64,000 bases of DNA, from positions 682,001-746,000 of the forward strand of contig NZ_CANMUU010000001.1 in assembly GCF_947501165.1 (NCBI RefSeq). The letters run 5' to 3'. A model generated the notes under the pieces. That model worked only from the letters and a program-made list of their open reading frames with translations, was not told the origin of the DNA and ran no database searches. Shown in pieces: positions 44,378 to 53,393 of this stretch; within the stretch, counting starts at the first letter, position 1; every line of letters begins with the position of its first letter. The DNA is from an uncultured Allomuricauda sp. GTDB taxonomy: Bacteria > Bacteroidota > Bacteroidia > Flavobacteriales > Flavobacteriaceae. The position numbers were made by a program, and so were the translations under genes.

Positions 44378-45913
44378 ATGGGGAAAAAGAATTTAGAGCA
44401 ATTGTTCAAGGATACTTTCCAGGACTTTCATGAGTCTCCAGATGACAATGTCTGGAAGGCTATTGAGGCCACATTGGACAAAAAGAAAAACAAAAAACGG
44501 GTGATTCCCATCTGGTGGAAATTGGGTGGCGTTGCTGCGCTTTTTGCCATTTTGTTTTTTGCCTTCAATCCTTTGGACAGCTCAAAAGAAAAGGTCAACA
44601 ATAACCAAATTCAGGTTGTTGATACAGAGAATAAAGAGGAATCTCTTCGTGAAACCAATGCTATCGATTCAATTGAGAATTCTTTTCAAACCAAGGTTGC
44701 TTCCGAAGAAGGAGAGTCTACAAATGAAAATAAAGAAGACTCTTCAAATATTAATTTGAACAACTCTAACGCGAATGGTCTTGCAAATTCTGATGAAACA
44801 GTGAAGGAAGCTACGTTGAGGGAGAACAAAAAACTATCTAACCGCAACTCCAGTGTTGAAACCGTAGTTGCCCAAAACAATAATTCGACTCTTGAAGCTA
44901 ATAATTCCCAAAATCCCGTCAATCAAATCTTGGATGACAATAAGAACAAGAAGTCTCAAGATGCAGTTGTTGCAGTAGATAAACAAATGCAAGAAAAGGA
45001 AAGCTCGGATATACTTAAGAAGGATGGCAAAGAAAGTCTGAATGTACAAGAAAGTGCAGTGGCACAAACGGACATTGAAAAAAAGACAGAAAAGGAATTA
45101 CCTGAGAAGAAGTCCATCTATGACGCCATTGCAGAACAAAATGCAAAAGAAGATGAAGAGCTTTTAGCAGAAAATACTGAAAGCAAATGGGCGGTAGGTC
45201 CTTCTGTAGCTCCTGTTTATTTTACTGGAACAGGGGAAGGTTCCCCAATACATTCCAATTTTAGCTCCAATTCAAAATCGGGCAATGTGAATTTAAGTTA
45301 TGGCCTCACCGTGACCTATAATCTGGGAAAACGCTTAAAGGTCAGGTCTGGAGTACATCGGGTGGATTACGGTTATGATACCAACGAAGTTTTGTTCTCT
45401 TCCTCTTTGGAGGGTTCCACGAACGAACTCATAGATAACATCAATTACACAGAAACTTCTAGAAATTTAGTGATTCAAAGCAGTAAAAGTGTTCCTGATA
45501 GGGCGGCCGTTGATAGTTTCTCCGAAATACAATCCAATGAGACTTCAGCCTTAAGTGGTGAAATGGTACAACAGCTTGGGTATATAGAAGTTCCTTTGGA
45601 GCTTAACTATGCCCTTATTGATAAAAAATTTGGAGTTGATATTATTGGTGGGTTCAGTTCCCTATTCCTTGTAGACGATACCATTTTATTGGAGTCTGAT
45701 GAATTGGTCACTGAAGTAGGAGAAGCCAACAATGCCAATTCTGTCAATTTTAGCACCAATGTAGGTGTAGGCTTTAACTACAAAGTTTCTCCAAAAGTGC
45801 AATTAAATTTAGAACCTATGTTTAAATATCAGCTGAACACCTTTTCAGAGACTGCAGGGCCTTTCAGGCCATTCTCTGTTGGCGTTTATAGCGGTGTCAG
45901 CTTAAAGTTTTAA
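44378..45913 (+). CDS. Membrane-anchored outer membrane beta-barrel protein, likely sigma partner
   Basis: This 511-residue protein starts with a cytoplasmic segment resembling anti-sigma domains (LEQLFKDTFQDFHESPDDNV), then one membrane helix (about residues 47-64, LGGVAALFAILFFAFNPL), a long low-complexity Asn/Ser/Glu/Lys linker (about 70-260), and a C-terminal beta-barrel-like domain (VNLSYGLTVTYNLGKRLKVR, ending VGVYSGVSLKF). It follows the ECF gene by 12 bp. The fusion of an anti-sigma-like anchor and a barrel is known in Flavobacteria, but its role is unclear. Confidence 0.75.
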   Translation: MGKKNLEQLFKDTFQDFHESPDDNVWKAIEATLDKKKNKKRVIPIWWKLGGVAALFAILFFAFNPLDSSKEKVNNNQIQVVDTENKEESLRETNAIDSIENSFQTKVASEEGESTNENKEDSSNINLNNSNANGLANSDETVKEATLRENKKLSNRNSSVETVVAQNNNSTLEANNSQNPVNQILDDNKNKKSQDAVVAVDKQMQEKESSDILKKDGKESLNVQESAVAQTDIEKKTEKELPEKKSIYDAIAEQNAKEDEELLAENTESKWAVGPSVAPVYFTGTGEGSPIHSNFSSNSKSGNVNLSYGLTVTYNLGKRLKVRSGVHRVDYGYDTNEVLFSSSLEGSTNELIDNINYTETSRNLVIQSSKSVPDRAAVDSFSEIQSNETSALSGEMVQQLGYIEVPLELNYALIDKKFGVDIIGGFSSLFLVDDTILLESDELVTEVGEANNANSVNFSTNVGVGFNYKVSPKVQLNLEPMFKYQLNTFSETAGPFRPFSVGVYSGVSLKF

Positions 45914-45962
45914 GCATTAAAGAAGTTGGTTAGGAAGATTGTCCCTTTAGACAATCACTAAG

Positions 45963-45993
45963 CGCCCCACCCATAACAGGTGGGGTGTTTTTA
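45963..45993 (+). terminator. Terminator after the sigma/barrel genes
   Basis: CCCCACC (45965-45971) pairs with GGTGGGG (45979-45985) around a 7-base loop, with two more pairs at the base, followed by a T-run. Confidence 0.85.
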
Positions 45994-46056
45994 TTGATAA
46001 AACCGGATACATCAAATTTTTAGTAAATTGAGGTCTTAACCCAATCATCAATAATT

Positions 46057-47226
46057 TTGGAAACTGAAAGCTTCGAGGATATCCTTGTTTACTTTTCCAA
46101 GTCCTTGATGGGAAAAGAAAATGAGGAAGACATTCTTTGGGATTTGGCAAAGAACTGTATTTCAAAACTGGGCTTTGTAGACTGTGTAATCTACCTAGTT
46201 GATGAAAAGAACAATCTGCTGGTACAGAAATCGGCTTATGGCCCAAAGAACCCTAAAGACCAAAAACTTCATAATCCCGTAAAAATTCCCTTAGGTAAAG
46301 GAATAACAGGAACTGTGGCTTTGACAGGGGTTCCAGAGATTGTTTCGGATACATCAATCGATTCGCGTTATATAGTTGATGATGCTACCAGACTCTCCGA
46401 AATATGTGTCCCCGTTAGTTATGAAAAAGTAATATATGGGGTAATAGATTGCGAGCATCCCGAAAAATTCTTTTTCAAGGAGCAGCACCTTAAAATGCTT
46501 TCTGTTGTAGCCTCAATTTGTGCTATAAAAATCAAGAGTGTAAGGGCAAATGCAGCGCTTATTGAAAAACATCAAAATCTCCTAAAGGTAAAGGAAGAAA
46601 TGGTTGAGTTGAAGTTAAAGGCACTAAACTCGCAGCTTCACCCCCATTTCGTGTTTAATGTTATCAATGCCATTCAATATTTTGTAACCTCAGAGAATAA
46701 AAAATCTGCTCTGGATAATCTTTCCTTGTTTAGCAAACTTCTTCGTTTCAATCTAAAACATCTGGAATTGGACACTGTTTCCTTAAAGGACGAAATAGAG
46801 ATGTTGGATTGGTATCTCAAACTTCAGAAGCTTCGGTATGATAACCAGTTTGAATATGAAATCTATGTGGATGAGGAATCAAAAAAACACAATGCGATTA
46901 TTCCCGCTTCAATTACACTTACCCTTTTTGAGAATCTTATCGAATTTGCGATGTACAATCAACATAAAAATGAAAAATTGAACGTTGCATTCACAGTTTC
47001 TGAATCATACGTTTATCTGAAAATACAATATATCCATGATGCCATCATCTCTGCCGTCGAATACAAGCCTAAATATAGAAGCCATGTCATGAAGTGGGAG
47101 GATCAGATTGATTTATTGAATGCAGCAAAAAAATACAACATCGTAAAAGAGATTACTTTCTCAAAAAACGAAAGCAAAGAAATTGGTGAAATCACTGTTA
47201 GGCTACCCAACCTTCTTTCTAGTTAA
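46057..47226 (+). CDS. GAF-domain LytS-like protein with degenerate ATP site
   Basis: This 389-residue protein (TTG start, METESFED) has a GAF domain (about 20-165; LAKNCISKLGFVDCVIYLVD, LGKGITGTVALTGVPEIVSD) and a His_kinase dimerisation part with H197 in LHPHFVFNVINAIQYFV. The N-box region is LTLFENLIEFAMYN rather than the usual VENAIKHG, and no DNGxG motif is seen near 324-345. It may be a pseudokinase. No membrane segment or partner regulator is adjacent. The next gene is convergent and overlaps by 4 bp. Confidence 0.8.
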   Translation: METESFEDILVYFSKSLMGKENEEDILWDLAKNCISKLGFVDCVIYLVDEKNNLLVQKSAYGPKNPKDQKLHNPVKIPLGKGITGTVALTGVPEIVSDTSIDSRYIVDDATRLSEICVPVSYEKVIYGVIDCEHPEKFFFKEQHLKMLSVVASICAIKIKSVRANAALIEKHQNLLKVKEEMVELKLKALNSQLHPHFVFNVINAIQYFVTSENKKSALDNLSLFSKLLRFNLKHLELDTVSLKDEIEMLDWYLKLQKLRYDNQFEYEIYVDEESKKHNAIIPASITLTLFENLIEFAMYNQHKNEKLNVAFTVSESYVYLKIQYIHDAIISAVEYKPKYRSHVMKWEDQIDLLNAAKKYNIVKEITFSKNESKEIGEITVRLPNLLSS

Positions 47227-47966
47227 AAGATTGCCTTTTTAAGTTCTTGCAGAATTACGTTCCTAACCTCTTCATTCAATTCTCTTTTATCTTCTTCTTT
47301 TAACTTCTTAGTACTAAAAAAATGAAGCACCTTGGCTCTCATTTTTCCTGGTCCTCCACTTAGAAATGTAAAAGAAAATCGTTTTTTGTTATCAAAAAAG
47401 ACAATAGGGACCACTGGAATCCTGTGTGCAATGGCCATTTTAAAAGCACCGTCTTTAAACGTATCTAGCGTTATGGATTCGTCTGGAACACCTCCTTCGG
47501 GAAAAATGCAAATACTCAATCCCTGATCTAGTCTTCGTTGTGCCCTACGATATACTCCTGTTCTACTTTTTACATCTTCCCTATCCACCATAATACAGAC
47601 GCGTTTATAGAAAAAGCCGAAGAGCGGTATTTTTACCAACTCCTTTTTCCCCACAAAAACGAAAGGGTTTTTGCTCACCAAAAGCATCAACATAATATCC
47701 AACATACTGGTGTGGTTTGCTACCAGCATATAGCTCATTCCACGCTCTAATTTTTCTTGATAGCGTATTCTGGGCACACAACCCATACCATAAACAATAG
47801 GTTTTGCCCACAAGTTTCTGGCCAGCCAAAAAAACTGTGGATAGGTCTTTTCGGAAAAGGTTGTGGCCAAAAGTAAGGGAAGGAAAAGAAGAATCAAGAT
47901 GGCAACCAAAAAATAGAACCATATTCGATACAAGACATGACCTATATTTTTTAATAGTTTCCGCAC
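47223..47966 (-). CDS. plsC: 1-acyl-sn-glycerol-3-phosphate acyltransferase
   Basis: This 247-residue protein starts at GTG 47966 (no ATG precedes the motif). It has an N-terminal membrane helix (FYFLVAILILLFLPLLLA), the HX4D catalytic motif in LVANHTSMLDIML, the FEG-type IFPEGGVPDES and IPVVPIVFF. It makes phosphatidic acid from lysophosphatidic acid in the inner membrane. Confidence 0.9.
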   Translation of the reverse strand: MRKLLKNIGHVLYRIWFYFLVAILILLFLPLLLATTFSEKTYPQFFWLARNLWAKPIVYGMGCVPRIRYQEKLERGMSYMLVANHTSMLDIMLMLLVSKNPFVFVGKKELVKIPLFGFFYKRVCIMVDREDVKSRTGVYRRAQRRLDQGLSICIFPEGGVPDESITLDTFKDGAFKMAIAHRIPVVPIVFFDNKKRFSFTFLSGGPGKMRAKVLHFFSTKKLKEEDKRELNEEVRNVILQELKKAIF

Positions 47967-48010
47967 CGTTTCAAATGTAATGATATCGCTTTATATTTTT
48001 TGAATTCTTT

Positions 48011-48018
48011 TACCTTTG
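48011..48018 (+). promoter_or_regulatory. Minus-7 element of trpS
   Basis: TACCTTTG is an exact TAnnTTTG match 20 bp before the trpS ATG (48039). It lies downstream of the TTG at 48000, so the longer frame cannot be the main start. Confidence 0.55.
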
Positions 48019-48038
48019 TCGCTGCACAAAATAAAAGC

Positions 48039-49007
48039 ATGGCGCGAATTTTAACTGGGGTTCAAAGTACAGGAACACCACATTTGGGAAATATTTTGGG
48101 AGCGATAATGCCCGCCATTCAAATGGCAAAAGACCCAAGTAATGAGTCTTTCCTTTTTATTGCAGATATGCATTCCCTTACTCAAATCAAAGATGGAAAG
48201 CAGCTTCGAGAAAACACCTATGCCACAGCTGCTGCCTGGTTGGCCTTTGGTTTGGATATTGAAGAAACGGTGTTTTACAGACAGAGCGATGTTCCGCAGG
48301 TAACAGAACTGGCTTGGTACTTAAATTGTTTTTTTCCCTATCAGCGTCTTACGCTAGCACACTCCTTTAAGGACAAGGCCAACCGTCTTGAAGACGTAAA
48401 CGCGGGCTTGTTTAACTATCCTATGCTGATGGCCGCGGATATTTTGTTGTATGATGCGGATATCGTACCCGTAGGAAAAGACCAACTGCAACATTTGGAA
48501 ATGACCCGTGACGTAGCTTCAAGATTCCATCACCAAATGGGGGAAACTTTTGTCTTCCCTGAGGCTAAAGTTCAACAGGAGACCATGTACGTTCCCGGTA
48601 CGGATGGACAAAAAATGAGCAAGAGCAAGGGAAACATCATCGATATTTTCCAAACCGACAAGAAACTACGGAAGCAGGTAATGGGCATTGTTACGGATAG
48701 CACTCCGATGGAAGAGCCAAAAGATCCATCCAAAGACAATGTTTTTGCATTGTATAAAGTACTGGCTTCTGAGGAGGAAATTGAAGAAATGAGTGCCAAC
48801 TACTTAGCTGGAAATTATGGATATGGCCATGCAAAACAAGCTTTGTACGAGGTACTAGTGAACAAGTTTGAAGAACCTCGGGAAAAGTTTGCCTATTACA
48901 TGGAACATTTGAATGAGATTGATGAAGCTTTAGCCGTTGGAGCTGAAAAAGCCAGAAAAGTGGCAAATGGTGTTTTACAAAGAGTACGGGAAAAGGTTGG
49001 GTATTAA
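48039..49007 (+). CDS. trpS: Tryptophanyl-tRNA synthetase
   Basis: This 322-residue class I synthetase starts at ATG 48039 (MARILTGVQSTGTPHLGNIL, containing the HIGH-like site TPHLGN). KMSKS is in TDGQKMSKSKGNIIDIF. It charges tRNA-Trp. The ATG is preferred over the TTG at 48000 because the promoter lies between them. It is convergent with dprA, overlapping its frame-2 end by 4 bp. Confidence 0.97.
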   Translation: MARILTGVQSTGTPHLGNILGAIMPAIQMAKDPSNESFLFIADMHSLTQIKDGKQLRENTYATAAAWLAFGLDIEETVFYRQSDVPQVTELAWYLNCFFPYQRLTLAHSFKDKANRLEDVNAGLFNYPMLMAADILLYDADIVPVGKDQLQHLEMTRDVASRFHHQMGETFVFPEAKVQQETMYVPGTDGQKMSKSKGNIIDIFQTDKKLRKQVMGIVTDSTPMEEPKDPSKDNVFALYKVLASEEEIEEMSANYLAGNYGYGHAKQALYEVLVNKFEEPREKFAYYMEHLNEIDEALAVGAEKARKVANGVLQRVREKVGY

Positions 49008-50117
49008 ATAGCCTCAAACAATTTCCCGGGAAGTGTGCGGACCACACCCTTCATTTCCATGGCCAAAAGGGTGGATGAAGCTTTGAAGATAGGCAACTGA
49101 CATTCCAGTGCAACCAAATCTAGTTCTTGTTTCCCTTTGGATTGCAATAAATTATAAATAACTATGTTCCATAGGTTCCAGCTCCACAAAAAGCTGTTTC
49201 TGTGTTGCAGATGCGTTACCTTCATTTTGTTCCTCCCAGTCCCATCCCAAAAAATAGACCAACTCTGCAGCAGAAGTTATCATGTGTGCTTTTTGTTTTT
49301 TAATCAAATCATTGCACCCCTTACTATACTTATCGGTATATCTTCCGGGAACCGCGAAAACCTCTCGATTATAGCTATTTGCAATATCAGCCGTGACCAA
49401 ACTACCTCCTTTCTCTGCAGATTCCACCACTATAGTGGCTTCACTAATTCCAGCTATGATACGATTTCGCTTCAAAAAATTCTCTCTATCTGGATTACTG
49501 CTACTCCAAAACTCTGTGAGAAAACCTCCATTTTCCATAAAGCCGTTTGCATACTTGGAGTGATTTTTTGGATACATTTGATTTAAACCATGCGCCAAAC
49601 AGCCTATAGTTTGCAAACCATGTTCCATGGCCAGTTTTTGAACCGTTATGTCCACACCGTATGCAAAACCGCTTACAATAACAGGGTCCAAAGGAGCTAT
49701 GTCCGAAATAAACTGCTCACAAAAAGCTCTACCATAATTTGTGATGTTTCTAGTGCCCACTACACTAATGATTTTTCTTCTGGACAAATTGATGCTTCCT
49801 TTTTTGAACAAAACTATTGGAGCATCTACACAGTGTTTTAAAAAGCTGGGGTATTCTTCATCCTCAAAATAGGTAATGCCTATATTTTCCTTTTGAATAA
49901 AGTGTAGTTCTTTTTCTGCATTCTTTAGGTGAGTTGCATTTTTTAGTTCTTTAAGCACAGTACTTCCAATTCCTGGTAACCGCGAAAGGTGCTGTACTTT
50001 ATCCATAAATACTGCACTTGGACTACCGCAGTGGGCTATCAATTTTTTCGCAGTTATGCTTCCTACATTTCTTACAGATTGTAATCGTAAGGATGCAATT
50101 ATTTCATTTTCAGTCAC
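49004..50117 (-). pseudogene. dprA: DNA-processing protein DprA with a C-terminal frameshift
   Basis: From GTG 50117 the frame gives 321 residues: a Rossmann-like core with VVGTRNITNYGRAFCE, IVSGFAYGVDITVQKLA, IAGISEATIVVESAEKGG and SLVTADIANSYNREVFAVPG, and an end at ...LFVELEPMEHSYL. Only the +1 frame then carries the expected end: VIYNLLQSKGKQELDLVALE and FKASSTLLAMEMKGVVRTLP, GKLFEAI, the winged-helix C-terminal domain of Bacteroidetes DprA. Removing one base near 49163 would join the frames at about 370 residues. The core that binds ssDNA is intact, so the truncated protein may still work in RecA loading. A sequencing error is possible. Confidence 0.85.
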
Positions 50118-50222
50118 TTAGTATTAGATTTGGGATTGCTTCGAAAATACGGATTTTTGGATGTTAATAAAAAGTGATAAGCCGTATTTCGCTCTTGTTG
50201 TTTTTTTTTAATATTTGCGGGG

Positions 50223-51167
50223 ATGCGTATTGAGGGATTTATATCAACTTTACTTTATGATCACAATTGTGTAGTTGTGCCTGGTTTTGGTGCTTTTTTG
50301 GCCCACACCAAATCTGCAGAAATTGACGCTTCTTCCAACCGATTGACCCCTCCTTTAAAAACAATTTCCTTCAATTCCCAATTGAGCATCAATGATGGCG
50401 TATTGGTTTCCCATATCGCTAGAGAAAAAAAACTGGACTACGATTCTATTCTAGATCAAGTTGAGAACGTAGGGAAGAATTGGAAAAAAAGACTCAACGA
50501 CAGTGAGCGGATAGAGTTGTATGGCATTGGGAAGCTATGGTTAAACTCTAATGGAAAAATACAGTTCCAGCCCGAGAACAAAATCAATTACCTGACCTCT
50601 TCCTTTGGAATGGCTTCTTTAAGTGCTATTCCTATTCAGCGTGAAGTCTTAAAAGAAGAGGTGGAAGAACTTGAAAGTCAAATTCCATTCATCATCACCC
50701 CAGAAAAAAGGGAAACTACTTCTTTTAGGCCATGGTTGTCTTATGCTGCGGTTGTCTTGTTGATGATATCGGCAGGTTTCACAGGTTTTAGGGCTTTTGG
50801 AGAATTCCAGAACAAACAGTCTGTTGCCCAGGAAGAAGCTCAAAAAGAGGTTTCCCGTTTGATACAAGAAGCTACTTTTTTTGATGGAAATCCTCTTGAA
50901 CTTCCTGCTGTAAACCTTACCTTAAACAAGAAAAAACAGGGAAAACACCATGTTATAGCGGGAGCTTTCCGTATTAAAGAAAATGCCAACAAAAAGGTGG
51001 CCCAATTAAAGAAAAAAGGGTTCAGTGCTCAATATTTGGGGGTAAACAAATATGGCTTGCACCAGGTTAGCTATTCTAGTTTTGAAGATTCAAAAGAGGC
51101 TCTAGGCTTTCTTAGAAAAATACGAAGTACTGAGTCAAGAGATGCTTGGTTGCTTTCAGAAAAATAA
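50223..51167 (+). CDS. HU-CCDC81 and SPOR domain protein
   Basis: This 314-residue protein has an N-terminal HU-CCDC81-like DNA-binding-type domain (residues 1-130; LYDHNCVVVPGFGAFLAHTK, YGIGKLWLNSNGKIQF), a membrane helix (about 172-190, WLSYAAVVLLMISAGFTGF) and a C-terminal SPOR domain (HHVIAGAFRIKENANKKVAQ, GLHQVSYSSFEDSKEAL). SPOR domains bind denuded peptidoglycan at the septum. It is divergent from dprA. The role in flavobacterial division is not established. Confidence 0.88.
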   Translation: MRIEGFISTLLYDHNCVVVPGFGAFLAHTKSAEIDASSNRLTPPLKTISFNSQLSINDGVLVSHIAREKKLDYDSILDQVENVGKNWKKRLNDSERIELYGIGKLWLNSNGKIQFQPENKINYLTSSFGMASLSAIPIQREVLKEEVEELESQIPFIITPEKRETTSFRPWLSYAAVVLLMISAGFTGFRAFGEFQNKQSVAQEEAQKEVSRLIQEATFFDGNPLELPAVNLTLNKKKQGKHHVIAGAFRIKENANKKVAQLKKKGFSAQYLGVNKYGLHQVSYSSFEDSKEALGFLRKIRSTESRDAWLLSEK

Positions 51168-51210
51168 GACCTCTCTTTTCCCGATTACCTAACTTTGATT
51201 GTTTCAAAAG

Positions 51211-51240
51211 ACCCTAAAAGAAGGGTTATTTTACTTTTTT
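51211..51240 (+). terminator. Weak terminator after the HU/SPOR gene
   Basis: ACCCT (51211-51215) pairs with AGGGT (51222-51226) around a 6-base loop, then a T-rich stretch with one A and one C. Weaker than the others in the window. Confidence 0.45.
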
Positions 51241-51243
51241 GCC

Positions 51244-51645
51244 CTAAACAACTTTAGAAAAATCGAGTCCTTTTTTGGAGGGTAGTTTCCACGCGATATA
51301 TATTATTGCTAAAAAAGCGATTGTATTAATCAACGTAAAAAACACATCATCCATATCTGCTGGGGCAAGAGCACTTAATGTTCCTATCATTAGTAGACTG
51401 GCTATAGTGATGTTTATCCATTTGTTGGAGATATTATTTAGTATTCTGCTAAGAACCGTCATCAGGATTGGAATTTCTAAAACCAGTCCATAGAAAAGCT
51501 TTGTTTCTTCAGATATGTTTAGATTCATCATTTCTTCGATATATCCTTGATTCAAAAACTGATGCAAATCCCGGAAAATGATGTTGAGCAGAACAAAAAT
51601 CCAAAGTGTGGAAAGCAGCGATTGTGAGTTGATTTTGTTTTTCAT
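51244..51645 (-). CDS. Small four-helix membrane protein (DUF6326-like)
   Basis: This 133-residue protein has four predicted membrane helices (LLSTLWIFVLLNIIFRDLH, LFYGLVLEIPILMTVLS, INITIASLLMIGTLSALAP, TLINTIAFLAIIYIAW). The pattern resembles DUF6326, but I am only moderately sure. It follows a single-span membrane gene by 18 bp, probably in one transcript. Function unknown. Confidence 0.65.
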   Translation of the reverse strand: MKNKINSQSLLSTLWIFVLLNIIFRDLHQFLNQGYIEEMMNLNISEETKLFYGLVLEIPILMTVLSRILNNISNKWINITIASLLMIGTLSALAPADMDDVFFTLINTIAFLAIIYIAWKLPSKKGLDFSKVV

Positions 51646-51663
51646 TATAACTTTTTTGACATG

Positions 51664-52065
51664 TTAATTTCCCAGGTCTGCCAGTTTAGCTGGTTGACCT
51701 TCTGAATAGGTATTCATAAGTTTGGTAAGTTCTATTCTCACGTCCTTTCGAAGCGTTTCAATTTCATCTGTCATAGCAAATATTGCTTCACTTTGGTTTT
51801 CGGAGATGTTAGGCGCAGGGCCAGCGGTTAGACTGTGAATATTAGAATTTAACCGTCCAATTTGGTCCATTTTTCGTTTGATATCGTTGAGTTCAGGGCA
51901 AAATTTCCCCAACTCATCGGTTGTTGTAAGGCCTTGATGGGCCATTACCATTTCAACCGTTTGATCATAAAGGTCTTTTTCGCTGTTCTTTATAAATAGT
52001 AATAATCCCAGCAAAAAGATGAGAACGCTACTGGCTAAGGCTATTGTTATTTTCACACTGTTCAT
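51664..52065 (-). CDS. Single-span membrane protein, unknown
   Basis: This 133-residue protein has an N-terminal helix (ITIALASSVLIFLLGLLLFI) followed by a largely helical, polar periplasmic part (ELNDIKRKMDQIGRLNSNIH, FAMTDEIETLRKDVRIELTK). It may be a coiled-coil anchor. It starts the pair with the four-helix protein and lies 96 bp downstream of a Crp-family regulator on the same strand. I do not recognise it. Confidence 0.6.
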   Translation of the reverse strand: MNSVKITIALASSVLIFLLGLLLFIKNSEKDLYDQTVEMVMAHQGLTTTDELGKFCPELNDIKRKMDQIGRLNSNIHSLTAGPAPNISENQSEAIFAMTDEIETLRKDVRIELTKLMNTYSEGQPAKLADLGN

Positions 52066-52161
52066 AATTCATGGGTTTATGATAAAAATGAAAGTGCAAA
52101 ATTCAGGGAGCTTTGCCCCTTTTTCATTGACCTCGGTTAAGAAAAGATATCAGCGAAGGGA

Positions 52162-52776
52162 TTAGGTGGAAGAGGGAGAAGAGTTTTCCTTTTTCTGATT
52201 GGCCCAAATCCGTTTTCGTATCCTGCTTAGTGATTCTGGTTGAATCCCCAAATAACTTGCAATCATATATTGAGGTACCCTGTTTACTAAATCAGGGCGA
52301 GTTTCAATCAGCTTTTCGTATCGCATTTCAGGTGACAAATTCTTTAGGTCGTCCAAGAATGACTGTTTTTTAACTGATAGACTATCTCCTATCTTCATAA
52401 AAATGGGAACAAACCTTGGAAACTTTTGTAGTAACTCTTGGGTTTTTTCTTCAGTGCCTGTTGAAATTAAACAAGGCTCAACACACGATAAATAATACTT
52501 GGAGGGTTCCTTGTTGATATAGCTCACAGGGGCAATGGGGTCATTTTCAGTATAGAATTCTACAATTTTTTCTTCTCCATCTTCCAGGTAGTATCGTTTT
52601 ACACAACCCTTAAGCACCAAAAAGCAAACTTTTGCGAGTTGTCCTTCTTTCAATAAGACTTCATTTTTTGGATACTCCCGAATTATATCTTCGTTTTTTA
52701 TGATTTGTATCTCATCTTCACTTAGCGCTATATATTGGGAGAAATACTCTACTAAAAGGTTTTCAGTACTCATCAT
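52162..52776 (-). CDS. Crp/Fnr-family transcriptional regulator
   Basis: This 204-residue protein has a cNMP-binding-like domain (residues about 20-120; YPKNEVLLKEGQLAKVCFLV, LKGCVKRYYLEDGEEKIVEF) and a C-terminal winged helix (PQYMIASYLGIQPESLSRIR). The consensus cAMP pocket residues are not conserved, as in many Bacteroidetes members. The next genes on this strand are two small membrane proteins, possible targets. ATG 52776 is preferred to the TTG before it. Confidence 0.85.
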   Translation of the reverse strand: MMSTENLLVEYFSQYIALSEDEIQIIKNEDIIREYPKNEVLLKEGQLAKVCFLVLKGCVKRYYLEDGEEKIVEFYTENDPIAPVSYINKEPSKYYLSCVEPCLISTGTEEKTQELLQKFPRFVPIFMKIGDSLSVKKQSFLDDLKNLSPEMRYEKLIETRPDLVNRVPQYMIASYLGIQPESLSRIRKRIWANQKKENSSPSST

Positions 52777-52861
52777 CAAAGTTTTTATACAAAATTGTCT
52801 TTAGACAATAGAAAGTTACTCAATTTCTCTTTCCCTTTTCGCTTAAGTCTATCTACTGATT

Positions 52862-52869
52862 TATCTTTG
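52862..52869 (+). promoter_or_regulatory. Minus-7 element of the thioesterase gene
   Basis: TATCTTTG is an exact TAnnTTTG match 11 bp before the ATG at 52881. Confidence 0.55.
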
Positions 52870-52880
52870 CCAAAAAAAGT

Positions 52881-53393
52881 ATGGCGCCTAAAAATCCAAA
52901 GGATTCCAAAACTGTAATGACCGATATGGTTCTTCCTGGAGAAACCAACCCTTTGAACAATCTCTTTGGAGGCGAATTGTTGGCCCGTATGGATAGGGCC
53001 GCCAGTATCGCTGCCCGAAGACATAGTCGAAGAATCACCGTTACGGCTTCGGTAAACCACGTAGCTTTCAACAGAAACGTTCCTTTGGGGAGTGTTGTCA
53101 CCATCGAAGCTTCACTTTCACGAGCCTTTAGGACTTCCATGGAAGTGTATATTGATGTCTGGATGGAAGATCGTTTTACCGGTGAGCGGTCCAAAGCCAA
53201 TGAGGCCATTTACACATTTGTTGCTGTGGATGATACTGGGAAACCTACAGAAGTGCCTGAAATAGCTCCCGAAACAGACTTGGAAAAGGAGCGTTTTGCC
53301 GGAGCATTACGGAGAAAACAATTGAGTCTGGTCTTGGCAGGAAAGATGCAACCTCAAGATGCTACAGAACTTAAGGCCCTTTTTACTTCTTAA
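52881..53393 (+). CDS. Acyl-CoA thioesterase (hotdog fold)
   Basis: This 170-residue protein has the YciA/Acot pattern PLNNLFGGELLARMDRAASI, NHVAFNRNVPLGSVVTIEAS and EVYIDVWMEDRFTGERSKAN. It hydrolyses acyl-CoA esters. It is a single gene, divergent from the Crp regulator, and its stop overlaps that of the convergent aldo/keto reductase by 4 bp. Confidence 0.9.
   Translation: MAPKNPKDSKTVMTDMVLPGETNPLNNLFGGELLARMDRAASIAARRHSRRITVTASVNHVAFNRNVPLGSVVTIEASLSRAFRTSMEVYIDVWMEDRFTGERSKANEAIYTFVAVDDTGKPTEVPEIAPETDLEKERFAGALRRKQLSLVLAGKMQPQDATELKALFTS

Noticed and set aside
52785..53060. Minus-strand frame upstream of the thioesterase
   Set aside because: It overlaps the thioesterase gene and its promoter, and its composition is that of a shadow.
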